Part shown: one piece after another, positions 34,815 to 44,035 of the stretch
Layout of the letters: the number at the start of each line of letters is the position of its first letter
Numbering within the stretch: the first letter of the stretch is position 1
Made by a program: the position numbers and the translations under genes
The notes under the pieces: generated by a model
The model's database searches: none
Seen by the model: the letters and a program-made list of their open reading frames with translations, nothing else
Told to the model about the DNA's origin: nothing
Source of the DNA: an uncultured Oxalobacteraceae bacterium
Lineage (GTDB): Bacteria; Pseudomonadota; Gammaproteobacteria; Burkholderiales; Burkholderiaceae
NCBI GenBank assembly: GCA_946480015.1
Contig: CAMLIL010000002.1
Coordinates: forward strand, 52,379-116,378
DNA length: 64,000 nucleotides
Direction of reading: 5' to 3'

Positions 34815-35627
34815 TCAGGATTTGGGCGCCGCACTGTACAGCGGCGCAACCGTGGGAATCAGCCCGCGCAGCGTGGCAATGCGCGATTCGTCGGTCGGGT
34901 GGGTAGACAGGAAGGCAGGAGGCTGGTTGCCCTGGCTGGCCTGCGCCATTTTTTGCCACAGGCTGACCGAGGCGTTCGGATCGAAACCGGCGCGGGCGGC
35001 CAGCTCCAGGCCGATCTTGTCGGCTTCGACCTCGTTCTTGCGCGAATTGGGCAGCCCATACAGCACATCGGCAAACTGTTGAGCGACCTGCACCTGGCTC
35101 TCGCCCGCGCCGAGCGCGCCCATGGCCGCCGCCGCAAGCACGTTCTGCGCCGCGGCCTGGGACACCCGTTCACGGCCATGCTCGCGCAGCGCGTGGGCGA
35201 TTTCATGGCCCAGCACCATGGCCAGCTCGTCATCGGTAATCTGCAGCTTGCGCAGCAGGCCGGTGTACACGGTAATCTTGCCGCCGGGACCACAGCTGGC
35301 GTTGACCACAGGCTGGTCGATCAGGGCCAGCTCCCAGTTCCAGTTGGCGGCGTCGGGCCGGAACACCGGCGCCTGCCGTTTCAGCCGGTCGGCAATGCGG
35401 CCGATGCGTTCCAGTTCCGGGCCGCTCTCGACCAGCACGCCGGCCGCGCGCGCCTTGTCGTTCTGATCCTTGAAGTTGACGGCGGCCATGTTGTCGACCG
35501 TCGCAGCGGGGACGATCAGCAATTGGCGGCGGTCCACGTCGACCGCGCCGGGCGCGGTGGTCGAGGAACAGGCGGCAAGCAAGGCCGTCAGGGCGGCCGT
35601 TGCGGCAAGGCTGCAGGCGCTGTGCAT
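34815..35627 (-). CDS. M48 family metalloprotease lipoprotein
   Basis: 270 aa. A lipoprotein signal ends LTALLAAC (Cys20). The M48 zinc motif HEIAH is at 141-145, and the third ligand is in EVEADKIGLELAARAGFDP near 205. Length and form match periplasmic Oma1/LoiP-like proteases attached to the outer membrane, which take part in outer-membrane protein quality control. GGKITVYTGLL just before the zinc site is also a family trait. Confidence 0.93.
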   Translation of the reverse strand: MHSACSLAATAALTALLAACSSTTAPGAVDVDRRQLLIVPAATVDNMAAVNFKDQNDKARAAGVLVESGPELERIGRIADRLKRQAPVFRPDAANWNWELALIDQPVVNASCGPGGKITVYTGLLRKLQITDDELAMVLGHEIAHALREHGRERVSQAAAQNVLAAAAMGALGAGESQVQVAQQFADVLYGLPNSRKNEVEADKIGLELAARAGFDPNASVSLWQKMAQASQGNQPPAFLSTHPTDESRIATLRGLIPTVAPLYSAAPKS

Positions 35628-35640
35628 GGCGGGCCGCTCC

Positions 35641-35865
35641 TCAGTGCAGCGCCGTCATCGCATAGCCCTTCTCGGCGATCTGCTCGTTCAGGTGCTCGAT
35701 GTCGTAGTCGGGAATGTGGTTGCTGGCGTCGTCGACTTCGACCGCCTTGGCCTCGACTTGCCAGTCGGTATTGGTTGCCTCTTCCGGAATCCGGCGGTCT
35801 TCGGGGACGGCCAGATAGGAGAATTTGCCGCCGTTTTCGGCCCTGCGGTAGATGTCCAAACGCAT
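35641..35865 (-). CDS. DUF6139 family small protein
   Basis: 74 aa from the ATG at 35865, where AAAGGAC lies upstream and family-like sequence begins (MRLDIYRRAENGGKFSYLAV). A longer in-frame start at 35895 is less likely. The protein is acidic and soluble, with PEDRRIPEEATNTDWQ in the centre. It resembles DUF6139 proteins common in Oxalobacteraceae. Function unknown. Confidence 0.8.
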   Translation of the reverse strand: MRLDIYRRAENGGKFSYLAVPEDRRIPEEATNTDWQVEAKAVEVDDASNHIPDYDIEHLNEQIAEKGYAMTALH

Positions 35866-35971
35866 GATGATGTCCTTTGTCGATGATGAGTTCATGCCGG
35901 TCCCGCTGGAACCAGCATCGCTCCCTCAACTTAGCCTTGTATGGCTGGGACGTCTGTTAATTAGCGAACAT

Positions 35972-36172
35972 TCACCGGGCTGGAGCACGGCCCAGCACGC
36001 GTGCCGGCAGCATGACGATGGCGCGCAGCAGCGCGAACACGGCCTCGACGCTGACGCCGATCAGGCGGAACGGCAATAACAGCAACCAGACGAGGGGATA
36101 CAGAAACAGGGCCAGCAAGGCGAGCGGCCAGCAGGCCACCAGCAAGACCAGCCACAGCAAGAAGCCGAACAT
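35972..36172 (-). CDS. Small hydrophobic membrane protein
   Basis: 66 aa, almost entirely hydrophobic: MFGFLLWLVLLVACWPLALL, ALFLYPLVWLLLLPF and AVFALLRAIVMLP would form two or three membrane helices, ending in a basic tail (ARVLGRAPAR). GGGAG lies 5 nt upstream of the ATG. There are no family clues. Conservation would be needed to be sure, but composition and ribosome-binding site favour a real gene. Confidence 0.6.
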   Translation of the reverse strand: MFGFLLWLVLLVACWPLALLALFLYPLVWLLLLPFRLIGVSVEAVFALLRAIVMLPARVLGRAPAR

Positions 36173-36299
36173 CGCTATCTCCCGAGAAAGTGAACGGATG
36201 ACGGCACTGTAAGGCTGGGTGGCAGGCGCCGCAACGGCGCTGCGACCAACGGTCGCCGGGCCCCGACCAGCGGGGCAATCCGGCGACGAACGGGAGCGC

Positions 36300-37223
36300 T
36301 CAGGCGTAGGCTTCGGTGCGCACCACCGTCTGGGTGCTGGAATCGTAGATCACATCGACCTTGATCGCCGCTTCCAGCGACGGCAGCGAGCCGCCCGCGC
36401 GGTAGGCGAAACTGACCTCGATGACATCGCCGGCGCACACCTGGACCGGGCGCGACAGTGGCAAGCTCATGTAGTGGTTGAGCCAGTCGATGGTACTGTT
36501 TTGCTCGGGCACGACCGCCAGCACGTTCTTGGTGACGAAACGCAGCGCGTTCACGCAGCCGGCCTTTTCGATCAGGAACTTGCCTTCCCAGGCGATCTGG
36601 CTGTCCACCGGCTGGCTGAAGTCGAGGATGCTGTACACCGCAGGCTGGGCCAGCTCGACCGTGCCCGGATACACGACATTGGTTTCATGAAATTGCACGA
36701 TGGGCGCGTAAAACCCTTCGAAATCGTATTCCTGCTGCAGCGGCTGGGCCGCCATGATCACCGCTTCCGGCATGAACACGGGCAGCGGGCCGCCGAAACG
36801 GGCCAGGTAGCGGCGCTTGAACGATTCGATCACCTCGACCTGCTTTTCGCGCAGCATGCCCACGTGGATCATTTCGCAGATGACGATATCGACCGGTTCC
36901 GGCGGCAGGTATTCGAAGGCATCGGCATGCACCACCTCGACCTTGTGGCCGTTCGGGTTCATGGCCATGAACTTGCGCGCTTCCTTGACCATGTCGGGAT
37001 TGAACTCGACGCAGTACACTTTTTCCGCCTTGGCCGCGGCGAACCACGACAGCACGCCGGTGCCGCCACCCAGTTCCAGCACCTTGGCGCCGGGGAACAC
37101 CGCATAATGGATGGCCGACTTGAAGCCATGCATGCGGTTCTGATCCATCAGCATATTGTGATGGTAGTGCACTGGAATAAACTGCCCCAGGTAGCAGCTC
37201 TCAATTTCGCGTTCGTTCAGCAT
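36300..37223 (-). CDS. PRMT-like SAM-dependent methyltransferase
   Basis: 307 aa. The class I methyltransferase core has motif I VLELGGGTGVLSWFAA, acidic motif II YCVEFNPDMVKEA and VDIVICEMIHVGM, resembling the double-Glu loop of protein arginine methyltransferases. A beta-barrel-like C-terminal half is also PRMT-like (GSLPSLEAAIKVDVIYDS). It may methylate arginine or another nucleophile on a protein, but the second Glu of the loop is not clear, so the substrate is uncertain. The gene stands alone. Confidence 0.82.
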   Translation of the reverse strand: MLNEREIESCYLGQFIPVHYHHNMLMDQNRMHGFKSAIHYAVFPGAKVLELGGGTGVLSWFAAAKAEKVYCVEFNPDMVKEARKFMAMNPNGHKVEVVHADAFEYLPPEPVDIVICEMIHVGMLREKQVEVIESFKRRYLARFGGPLPVFMPEAVIMAAQPLQQEYDFEGFYAPIVQFHETNVVYPGTVELAQPAVYSILDFSQPVDSQIAWEGKFLIEKAGCVNALRFVTKNVLAVVPEQNSTIDWLNHYMSLPLSRPVQVCAGDVIEVSFAYRAGGSLPSLEAAIKVDVIYDSSTQTVVRTEAYA

Positions 37224-37341
37224 AGTTGTCCTTTTGGTGCGCCGATGATCGGTACGACAGGATCATTATCGTTAAGTTCACGGCGCATCCAAGCGGCGAG
37301 CTAGGCTGCTTTTTCCCGCCAGTTCCTCGTTTCAGGGAACT

Positions 37342-37986
37342 TTATTTGGGTACGGCAAGTGCCGCCTTGATGGCGGCGACGATGCGCGGCTTGTCGGCGC
37401 GCGCGGCAATCTGCACGGCGCTCAGGCCTTCATTGTTCGTCAGGCTGGTATCGGCGCCGGCCTTGAGCAGCGTGTCCACCGCCGCTTCCTGGCCTTCGCG
37501 GGCGGCCAGCATCAGCGGCGTCAGGTCGCTGGGCGAACGGGAGTCGATGTCGGCGTGTTTGGCCAGCAACAGGCGCACGATGGCGTCGTCGCCGCCCGCT
37601 GCGGCGTAATGCAGTGCGGTCCAGCCGGGGCGGTTGACCTGGGCGCCGCGCGCCAGCAGTGATTCCACCGCCTTCTGGTTGCGCTTGAAGGCGGCCATCA
37701 TCAGCGCGGTATTACCGTTCGGCGCGGCTTGTTCGAGTTGCAAATTCTTGGCGGCGATAAGACGATCGATCGCTTGCTGCGCGCCTTCGCGCAGGGCAAG
37801 GATCAGCACCGGTTCGCCGCTGATCGGGTCGATCGTGTTGGGACTGGCGCCGGCCGCCAGCAAACGTTCGACGCCGCCGCCATTGTCGAGCTGGGCAGCG
37901 AGGACGAGGTCGCGCACGGCATCGGCACGGGCGCAGACGGCGGTGAGCAGCAGTGCCGAGGCAACGGCAATCCTTAGAAGTCGCAT
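37342..37986 (-). CDS. Exported ankyrin repeat protein
   Basis: 214 aa from the ATG at 37986, chosen because it gives a signal peptide (MRLLRIAVASALLLTAVCARA) and has AAGG upstream. Four to five ankyrin repeats follow: NGGGVERLLAAGASPN, NGNTALMMAAFKRNQKAVES, GWTALHYAAAGGDDAIVRLL, DLTPLMLAAREGQEAAVDTLL. It probably mediates protein contacts in the periplasm. It starts 7 bp after the TatD stop and is likely the last gene of the mltG-tmk-holB operon. Confidence 0.9.
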   Translation of the reverse strand: MRLLRIAVASALLLTAVCARADAVRDLVLAAQLDNGGGVERLLAAGASPNTIDPISGEPVLILALREGAQQAIDRLIAAKNLQLEQAAPNGNTALMMAAFKRNQKAVESLLARGAQVNRPGWTALHYAAAGGDDAIVRLLLAKHADIDSRSPSDLTPLMLAAREGQEAAVDTLLKAGADTSLTNNEGLSAVQIAARADKPRIVAAIKAALAVPK

Positions 37987-37993
37987 GACCTTA

Positions 37994-38773
37994 TCACCGT
38001 CCCACGTTGAAAAGATCGAAGAAGTTTTCCGTCGTCCGTTCTGCAACCTGGGCCAGCGGCACGCCTTTCAGGTCGGCGATGTATTCGGCCACGTGGCGTA
38101 CGAAGCCCGGCTCGTTCATCTTGCCGCGGTGCGGCACCGGCGCCAGGTAAGGCGAATCGGTTTCGATCAGCATGCGTTCGAGCGGCACGGCGCGCGCGAC
38201 CGCCTGCAGATCCTTGGCGCTCTTGAACGTCACGATACCGGAAAACGAAATGTAAAAGCCCATCTCGAGCGCCGCTTCGGCCACGGCGAGCGATTCGGTA
38301 AAGCAGTGCATCACGCCCGCCACGCCGCCCTTGTCGGTCCCGGCGCCCTCTTCGCGCATCAGCCGGATGGTGTCCTCGCTGGCCGATCTCGTGTGAATAA
38401 TCAAGGGCTTGCGCGTGATTCTTGACGTGCGGATGTGGACCCGGAAGCGCTCGCGCTGCCATTCCAGGTCGCCTTCCAGGCGGTAATAATCGAGCCCGGT
38501 TTCGCCGATGGCAATGATTTTCGGATGCTGCGACAGTTCGGTCAGCTGCTCGACCGTGGGCTCGGGCGTGTCCTCATAGTCCGGATGGACGCCGACCGAG
38601 GCGTAAATATGCGGATATTGCTCGGCGAGCGCCAGTACCTGAGGGAAATCGGGCAGGTCGACCGACACGCACAGCGCATGCGTGACCTTGTTCTCGGCCA
38701 TCTTGGCGAGAATCTCCGGCATGCGCGCGGCCAGTTCGGGGAAATTGATGTGGCAATGGGAATCGATGTACAT
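37994..38773 (-). CDS. ycfH: TatD family metal-dependent hydrolase
   Basis: 259 aa, full length. Metal ligands are visible in YIDSHCH at the start, the GETGLDYYR glutamate near 93, IIHTRSA, MHCFTES and ETDSPYLAP. It belongs to the YcfH-like branch, as supported by its place near holB, tmk and mltG, matching the E. coli yceG-tmk-holB-ycfH order. The family includes 3'-5' exonuclease and deoxyribonuclease activities, but the physiological substrate of this branch is unsettled. Confidence 0.93.
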   Translation of the reverse strand: MYIDSHCHINFPELAARMPEILAKMAENKVTHALCVSVDLPDFPQVLALAEQYPHIYASVGVHPDYEDTPEPTVEQLTELSQHPKIIAIGETGLDYYRLEGDLEWQRERFRVHIRTSRITRKPLIIHTRSASEDTIRLMREEGAGTDKGGVAGVMHCFTESLAVAEAALEMGFYISFSGIVTFKSAKDLQAVARAVPLERMLIETDSPYLAPVPHRGKMNEPGFVRHVAEYIADLKGVPLAQVAERTTENFFDLFNVGR

Positions 38774-38844
38774 CCCGCCATTGTACGGCCTAGCTTATAT
38801 GCTTGCCCAGAATGACCAGGCCAGGGGCCACCGGGCATGCCGCA

Positions 38845-39222
38845 TCAGAGCGTGTGGGTCGCGCGCGAGGAGCGCAGGGCGGCGCCCAGAATTTCCTCGA
38901 TGCGCAGCTTGGCGCGCTGGCCGGCCTCGTCGTCGGGAAAATGCACGCCGATGCCCTGTGCCTTGTTGTTGTTCGCGCCAGCCGGCGTGATCCATGCCAC
39001 CTTGCCCGCGATCGGATACTTGTTGGGGTCGTCCATCAGCGCCAAAATCAGGTAAATCTCGTCGCCGATCTTGTAAGGCTTGTTGGTGGGCACGAAGATG
39101 CCCCCGTTCTTCAAAAAGGGCATGTAGGCCGCGTACAGCGCCGCCTTTTCCTTGATGGCAAGCGACAGCACCGATGGCCGCGGTGCATGCGGAGCGCTCG
39201 GGTCAGTGGGATTGCCAGCCAT
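38845..39222 (-). CDS. PilZ domain protein
   Basis: 125 aa. The PilZ fold is recognised from LSLAIKEKAALYAAYMPFLKNGGIFVPT, YLILALMDD and GIGVHF. The usual c-di-GMP signature RxxxR and D/NxSxxG is not clear, as in the PilZ protein of type IV pili, which does not bind the nucleotide strongly. It lies between holB and the TatD gene, the standard location in many Proteobacteria. Probable role is type IV pilus assembly or motility. Confidence 0.88.
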   Translation of the reverse strand: MAGNPTDPSAPHAPRPSVLSLAIKEKAALYAAYMPFLKNGGIFVPTNKPYKIGDEIYLILALMDDPNKYPIAGKVAWITPAGANNNKAQGIGVHFPDDEAGQRAKLRIEEILGAALRSSRATHTL

Positions 39223-39232
39223 TCAATTCCTT

Positions 39233-40261
39233 TCAGGTGCAGCACGCAGTGTAATCAAGCAACATGTCTTCGACAAACAATTTCGGTGACAAGGGATGAT
39301 CGGCCACGGCGCGCCGCTCGTTGGTGCTTTTGATCGCCTGCATCAGTTTGGCGGTATGCACCCGTCCCGCCAGCGTAGCAACTTCCTTCTGATAGCGCGG
39401 GAAATAGCGGACGCTCCCAGACAGTTTGTACGAAAAAACGTCATACAGCCAGCGTTGTTGCCACGAGACAAGTGCTGCCAGCGGGATTTTGCTCAATTTG
39501 TCAGCATTCTTCAATGCATCTTCGATATTCGGGTGCGCCAGTAGCTGCAGTAGCGCATCCATTTCCTCGCGATTGGCCGTCTCGGACGCGGCCAAGGCCG
39601 CCAGCGGCGCCCCGCCCTGCTCGCGCAGCCAGGCGTCGGCATCGGCCAAACCTTGTTCTTTCAGCCACGCCAGCGCGCTCGCGGCGTCCGGCATCGGCAA
39701 GGCAAATTTGCGGCAGCGCGACAGGATGGTTGGCAGCAGGCGGTCCAGGCTGTTCGAGGACAGCAGGAACACCGTCCCCGGCGGCGGCTCTTCCAGCGTC
39801 TTGAGCAAGGCGTTCGAGGCCGAGGTATTGAGCGCTTCGGCCGGATACAGCACCACCACCCGCAAGCCCTGGCGGTGGGTGGAGATGTTCATGAAGTCGG
39901 CCAGCGCGCGGATCTGCTCGATCTTGATTTCCTTGGAGGGCGTCTTGCTTGCCTTGGCTTTCTTGTCGGACTCGCCGTCCTCGCCCTCGGGCGGCGGCTC
40001 GTCTTCCAGCGCTTCGGGCCGCACACGCCGATAGTCGGGGTGATTATTTTGCGAAAACCAGCCGCACGACACGCAGGCGCCGCAGGCATGGCCATCGGCC
40101 TGGACGTTTTCGCACAGCAGCGCCTGGGCGAAGGCTTCGATGAAATCGGCCTTGCCGGTCCCGGCCGCGCCGTAAAACAGCACCGCGTGCGGCATCCGTG
40201 GACGCAAGCTCTGCAGCTGCTCCCACGCGCCGGCTTGCCAGGGATAGATGGTCTTTGTCAT
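39233..40261 (-). CDS. holB: DNA polymerase III subunit delta prime
   Basis: 342 aa from the ATG at 40261, overlapping the tmk stop by one base. The clamp-loader AAA+ domain shows AVLFYGAAGTGKADFIEAFA and the zinc cysteines CENVQADGHACGACVSC. The SRC-type motif appears as LSRCRKF. Delta prime is the stator of the sliding-clamp loader. An acidic/Lys-rich insert (EDGESDKKAKASKTPSKE) near 95-115 is common in betaproteobacterial HolB. Confidence 0.94.
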   Translation of the reverse strand: MTKTIYPWQAGAWEQLQSLRPRMPHAVLFYGAAGTGKADFIEAFAQALLCENVQADGHACGACVSCGWFSQNNHPDYRRVRPEALEDEPPPEGEDGESDKKAKASKTPSKEIKIEQIRALADFMNISTHRQGLRVVVLYPAEALNTSASNALLKTLEEPPPGTVFLLSSNSLDRLLPTILSRCRKFALPMPDAASALAWLKEQGLADADAWLREQGGAPLAALAASETANREEMDALLQLLAHPNIEDALKNADKLSKIPLAALVSWQQRWLYDVFSYKLSGSVRYFPRYQKEVATLAGRVHTAKLMQAIKSTNERRAVADHPLSPKLFVEDMLLDYTACCT

Positions 40262-40887
40262 CACAACTTTGCAATAATTTCAGTCACGCGCGCGCGGGTT
40301 TCCTCGATGCTGCGGGTGGAATCGATGACCACGACACGCTCGGGAAACTGGCGCGCGCGGCGCAAGTATTCGGCACGGCAGGCGGCGAAGAAGCCGGCCT
40401 GTTCCTGTTCGAACTTGTCCAGGGTGCGGGTGGCGTCGAGGCGGGCGCGGGCGATCTCGAGCGGCACGTCGAACAATAAGGTCAGATCAGGCTGGCGCTG
40501 CGGATGCACCCAGTGCTCCAGCGCTTCCAGCTTGGCGCGGTCCAGGCCGCGCCCCCCGCCCTGATAGGCGAAACTGGCATCGGTGAAGCGGTCGGAAATG
40601 ACCCATTCGCCGCGCGCGAGGGCCGGCTCGATCACCTGCGCCAGATGTTCCCGGCGGCTGGCGAACATCAGCAGCGCTTCGGTTTCGAGGTGCATCTTTT
40701 CGTGCAGCAGCAATTTGCGCAGGCGCTCGCCCAGCCCGGTGCCGCCCGGTTCGCGCGAGGACACCACGGTCTTGCCGCGCGCTTCCAGCAGCGCGACGAC
40801 GAAAGCGATATGGGTAGACTTGCCGGCACCGTCGATGCCCTCGAAAGTGATGAATTTGCCCGGTACTGCAGAGGTGCTGTCGGTCAT
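40261..40887 (-). CDS. tmk: dTMP kinase
   Basis: 208 aa. P-loop [12 protein letters not shown], the DR(Y/F/H)-type motif [20 protein letters not shown], and the LID region [13 protein letters not shown]. It phosphorylates dTMP to dTDP for DNA synthesis. ATGA overlap with mltG upstream and a one-base overlap with holB downstream show a tight operon. Confidence 0.96.
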   Translation of the reverse strand: MTDSTSAVPGKFITFEGIDGAGKSTHIAFVVALLEARGKTVVSSREPGGTGLGERLRKLLLHEKMHLETEALLMFASRREHLAQVIEPALARGEWVISDRFTDASFAYQGGGRGLDRAKLEALEHWVHPQRQPDLTLLFDVPLEIARARLDATRTLDKFEQEQAGFFAACRAEYLRRARQFPERVVVIDSTRSIEETRARVTEIIAKL

Positions 40888-41876
40888 GGAGCGCGCTGAT
40901 AACGGTTGACGGCCTTGTTATGGTCGTTCAGATTGCCGGAAAAATGGCTGGTGCCATCGCCGCGCGAAACGAAATACAGCGCATCGGTCTTGGCCGGGCC
41001 GAAGGCGGCCGTGAGCGACTGCAGCCCCGGCAAGGCGATCGGCGTCGGCGGCAAGCCAAAGCGCGTGTAGGTATTGTACGGGGTATCGGTTTCCAGATCG
41101 CGTTTGCGAATCTTGCCGTCATACTTGTCGCCCATGCCGTAGATGACGGTCGGGTCGGTCTGCAGCATCATGCCGGTTTTCAGGCGGTTGACGAATACCC
41201 CGGCAATCATGGCGCGCTCGGATTTCTGCCCGGTTTCCTTTTCCACGATGGAGGCCATCACCAGGCCCTGGTACGGCGAGGCGTACGGCAGGCTGGTGTC
41301 GCGCTTTTCCCAAGCGCTGTTGAGATGATTCATCATCATCGTATGCGCCTGCTTGAACACCTGGAGATCGCTGGAATTCTTGGCGAACAGATAAGTGTCA
41401 GGAAAAAACAAGCCTTCCGGGTCCTTGAACTCGGGATTGATCTTGGCCATCAATTCCTTGTCCGACAAGGTCAGCGTGTCGTGCTTGAGGCCCTTGCTGG
41501 CATTGACTGCCGCGCGCATCTGGCGGAAGGTCCAGCCTTCGATGATGGTCAGCGCTTCCTGGGCGAATTCGCCGCGCACCAGCTGGGTGATCAGGCGGCG
41601 CGGCGAGGTGCCGGGCTTGAGCTCATAGGTACCGGCCTTGATCTTGCTGGCTTGCTGGGTAATGCGCGCCAGAAACGACAGCAGATACGGATTGACCGGG
41701 ACCCCTGCCTTGGCGATCTGCTGCGATGCCGCCACCACGCTGCTGCCCGGTGCGACCGTGAAATCGATAGGATCGCCGCTGCTGGTGATCGGCCGCTTGG
41801 CCCAATAGGAAAAGCCGGCGACTGCGGCAAGCGCAACGACGGCTGTCGTGAAAATAGTTTTTTTTATGAAGCCCAT
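40884..41876 (-). CDS. mltG: Endolytic transglycosylase MltG
   Basis: 330 aa from the ATG at 41876; a longer frame to 41924 adds only basic residues. One N-terminal membrane helix ([19 protein letters not shown]) places the rest in the periplasm. A LysM-like region ([18 protein letters not shown]) precedes the YceG catalytic domain with [11 protein letters not shown], the catalytic Glu in ASIVEKETG, and [10 protein letters not shown]. It cleaves nascent glycan strands and sets their length. First gene of the tmk-holB cluster. Confidence 0.94.
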   Translation of the reverse strand: MGFIKKTIFTTAVVALAAVAGFSYWAKRPITSSGDPIDFTVAPGSSVVAASQQIAKAGVPVNPYLLSFLARITQQASKIKAGTYELKPGTSPRRLITQLVRGEFAQEALTIIEGWTFRQMRAAVNASKGLKHDTLTLSDKELMAKINPEFKDPEGLFFPDTYLFAKNSSDLQVFKQAHTMMMNHLNSAWEKRDTSLPYASPYQGLVMASIVEKETGQKSERAMIAGVFVNRLKTGMMLQTDPTVIYGMGDKYDGKIRKRDLETDTPYNTYTRFGLPPTPIALPGLQSLTAAFGPAKTDALYFVSRGDGTSHFSGNLNDHNKAVNRYQRAP

Positions 41877-41979
41877 ATTGGATCTGGTGGTTTTACGCCC
41901 CGTCCGGCGCGATTTTCTCGACATCTCTATAATGAACCCGTAATGATAAGGCCTTCAGCCCCAAAAAATTAGAGAATTT

Positions 41980-42981
41980 ATGACAAATAGCAACGCCAGC
42001 TTCCCCGAGCAAACCCTGGGCACAGCCGACCTGGCCGCCGGCTTCGCCGCCAACATCACCGACCAGGGCCTGATCTCGGTCACCGGCGAGGACGCCGCCA
42101 CTTTCCTGCACGGCCAACTGACCAATGACGTCGAACACCTCGGCCTGTCCGAGGTGCGCCTGGCCGGCTACTGCACCCCGAAAGGCCGCTTGCAAGCCAC
42201 CTTCCTGATGTGGCGCTCGGCCGAATCGGTCTTCCTGCAATTGTCCCGGGACATCCAGCCGGCCCTGCAAAAGCGCCTGTCGATGTTCGTGCTGCGCGCC
42301 AAGGCCAAGCTGGCCGACGCTTCCCCCGGCAAGACCGTGCTCGGTTTCGGCGGCCTGCCCGCCCACGAGGCGCTGGCCACCATGTTCGGCACACTGCCGG
42401 ACGCGCCCTACACCCGCATCGACCTCGACGGCGAAACCTTGCTGCGCGTAGGTGACGCGTTCGGTGCGCCACGCTATGTGTGGATCACCAGCGAGCAAAA
42501 CGCTGAAGCGGCGCTGCCGGAACTGTCGGCGACGCTCAAGATTCGCGGCAACCAGGCCTGGCGTCTGTCCGAGATCCACGCCGGGGTGCCGCAGATTACC
42601 GCAAAAACCCAGGAACAGTTCGTACCGCAGATGATCAACTTCGAACTGCTTGGAGGCGTCAACTTCAAGAAAGGTTGCTACCCCGGCCAGGAAATCGTCG
42701 CGCGCAGCCAGTATCTTGGCAAGCTCAAGCGTCGTACCGCCCTGGCCACGCTCGATGATGCCGGCGTCGAGGCGGGCGCCGAAGTATTCGACGTGGCCGA
42801 CCCGGACCAGCCCTGCGGCATGATCGTCAACGCCGCGCCCAATGGTGCCGGCGGCGCCGACGTGCTGGTCGAACTCAAACTGGCGGCACTGGAACAGGCC
42901 GACATCCGCCTGGGCTCGGCCGCCGGCACGCCGCTGCGCCTGCTGACGATGCCTTACACGCTCGACGCGCTCGACGTCTGA
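41980..42981 (+). CDS. ygfZ: Folate-binding YgfZ/CAF17-like Fe-S assembly protein
   Basis: 333 aa. The family motif K-G-C-Y-x-G-Q-E is seen in FKKGCYPGQEIVARSQYLG, with the conserved Cys. The N-terminal GcvT-like fold has ISVTGEDAATFLHGQLTNDV. YgfZ works with folate in assembling or repairing certain iron-sulfur enzymes such as MiaB. It is divergent from mltG, a common arrangement in Burkholderiales, and followed 4 bp later by the DUF4936 gene. Confidence 0.94.
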   Translation: MTNSNASFPEQTLGTADLAAGFAANITDQGLISVTGEDAATFLHGQLTNDVEHLGLSEVRLAGYCTPKGRLQATFLMWRSAESVFLQLSRDIQPALQKRLSMFVLRAKAKLADASPGKTVLGFGGLPAHEALATMFGTLPDAPYTRIDLDGETLLRVGDAFGAPRYVWITSEQNAEAALPELSATLKIRGNQAWRLSEIHAGVPQITAKTQEQFVPQMINFELLGGVNFKKGCYPGQEIVARSQYLGKLKRRTALATLDDAGVEAGAEVFDVADPDQPCGMIVNAAPNGAGGADVLVELKLAALEQADIRLGSAAGTPLRLLTMPYTLDALDV

Positions 42982-42985
42982 CGCC

Positions 42986-43276
42986 ATGATCGACCTGTAC
43001 ATCTATTACAAGGTAGCTGCCGCGCACGCCCCGGCCCTGTGGCCGCGCGTGCAGGCGATGCAGGCGGCGCTGACGGCCGGCACCGGCGTCAGCGGGCAGC
43101 TGCGGCGCCGGCCCGAAGCGCAAGACGGGCGCCAGACCTGGATGGAGATTTACACGGCCGTCACCGGCGACTTCGACGACGCGCTGGCCAGCGCGGTGAC
43201 GGCGTCGGGAATCGAAACGCAGATCGACGGCCGCCGCCATACCGAAGTTTTTACGGACACCAGCCCATGTGCCTGA
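42986..43276 (+). CDS. DUF4936 family protein
   Basis: 96 aa. Fits DUF4936: MIDLYIYYKVAAAHAPALWP at the start, a central LRRRPEAQDGRQTWMEIY, and a C-terminal RRHTEVFT. It looks like a small ferredoxin-like alpha-beta fold. Function unknown. It lies 4 bp after ygfZ and overlaps the NRDE gene by 10 nt. Confidence 0.88.
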   Translation: MIDLYIYYKVAAAHAPALWPRVQAMQAALTAGTGVSGQLRRRPEAQDGRQTWMEIYTAVTGDFDDALASAVTASGIETQIDGRRHTEVFTDTSPCA

Positions 43277-44004
43277 TCGTCTTTGCGTGGCAGGTCATGC
43301 CGGGGGTGCCATTGATCGCCGCCGCCAATCGCGACGAATTCTACGACCGCCCGGCCGCGCCGGCGGCTGCGTGGCCGGATCATCCGCAGGTGTTTGCCGG
43401 ACGCGATCTGAAGTTTGGCGGCAGCTGGATGGGGATCACGCAGCGCGGCAGCAACGGACCGCGCTTCGCGGCCCTGACCAATATCCGCGGGCCGCTGGAA
43501 AGGCGTGCCGATGCGCCCTCGCGCGGGGCGCTGGTGGCCGATTTCCTGGCTGGCGACATGAGCGCTGCCGAGTATGTGGCCAGTATTGCGCAGGGCAGTG
43601 CCGGGTACAACGGCTTCAATCTGGTGCTCGGGGACCGCGAGCAGATGCTGTGGTTTTCAAACCGCGGCGGCGACGATCCGCGCAATGGACAGCCGCTCGA
43701 GCCGGGCATTTACGGAATCTCGAACGGCTTGCTCGATGCGCCATGGCCCAAGGTGCTGCGCACCAAGGCGCAGTTTGCCAGCCTGCTGTGCCAGGGTGCG
43801 CCCCAGGATGCCTACTTCGAAATGCTGGCCGATACCACCAGGGCGCCCGATACCCGGCTGCCCGATACCGGCATCGAGCTGGAGCTGGAACGCAAGCTGT
43901 CGGCGGTGTGTATTGAAACGCCGGGTTACGGCACCCGGACGTCGACGGTAGTCATGCTGCATCGCGATGCGCCGGCCGAACTGCACGAGCGCATCCTCCA
44001 GTGA
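43267..44004 (+). CDS. NRDE (TANGO2-like) family protein
   Basis: 245 aa from the ATG at 43267, overlapping the previous gene by 10 nt. The defining CLIVFAWQVMPGVPLIAAANRDEFYDRP contains Cys2 and the Asn-Arg-Asp-Glu motif. GGSWMGITQRG and ALTNIRGP follow. The fold is of the Ntn-hydrolase type with the N-terminal Cys2 a possible nucleophile. TANGO2 relatives have been linked to lipid or heme handling, but the bacterial role is unknown. Confidence 0.9.
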   Translation: MCLIVFAWQVMPGVPLIAAANRDEFYDRPAAPAAAWPDHPQVFAGRDLKFGGSWMGITQRGSNGPRFAALTNIRGPLERRADAPSRGALVADFLAGDMSAAEYVASIAQGSAGYNGFNLVLGDREQMLWFSNRGGDDPRNGQPLEPGIYGISNGLLDAPWPKVLRTKAQFASLLCQGAPQDAYFEMLADTTRAPDTRLPDTGIELELERKLSAVCIETPGYGTRTSTVVMLHRDAPAELHERILQ

Positions 44005-44035
44005 TGTCGCCCCCGCGTTCGCGCGGACGACAGAA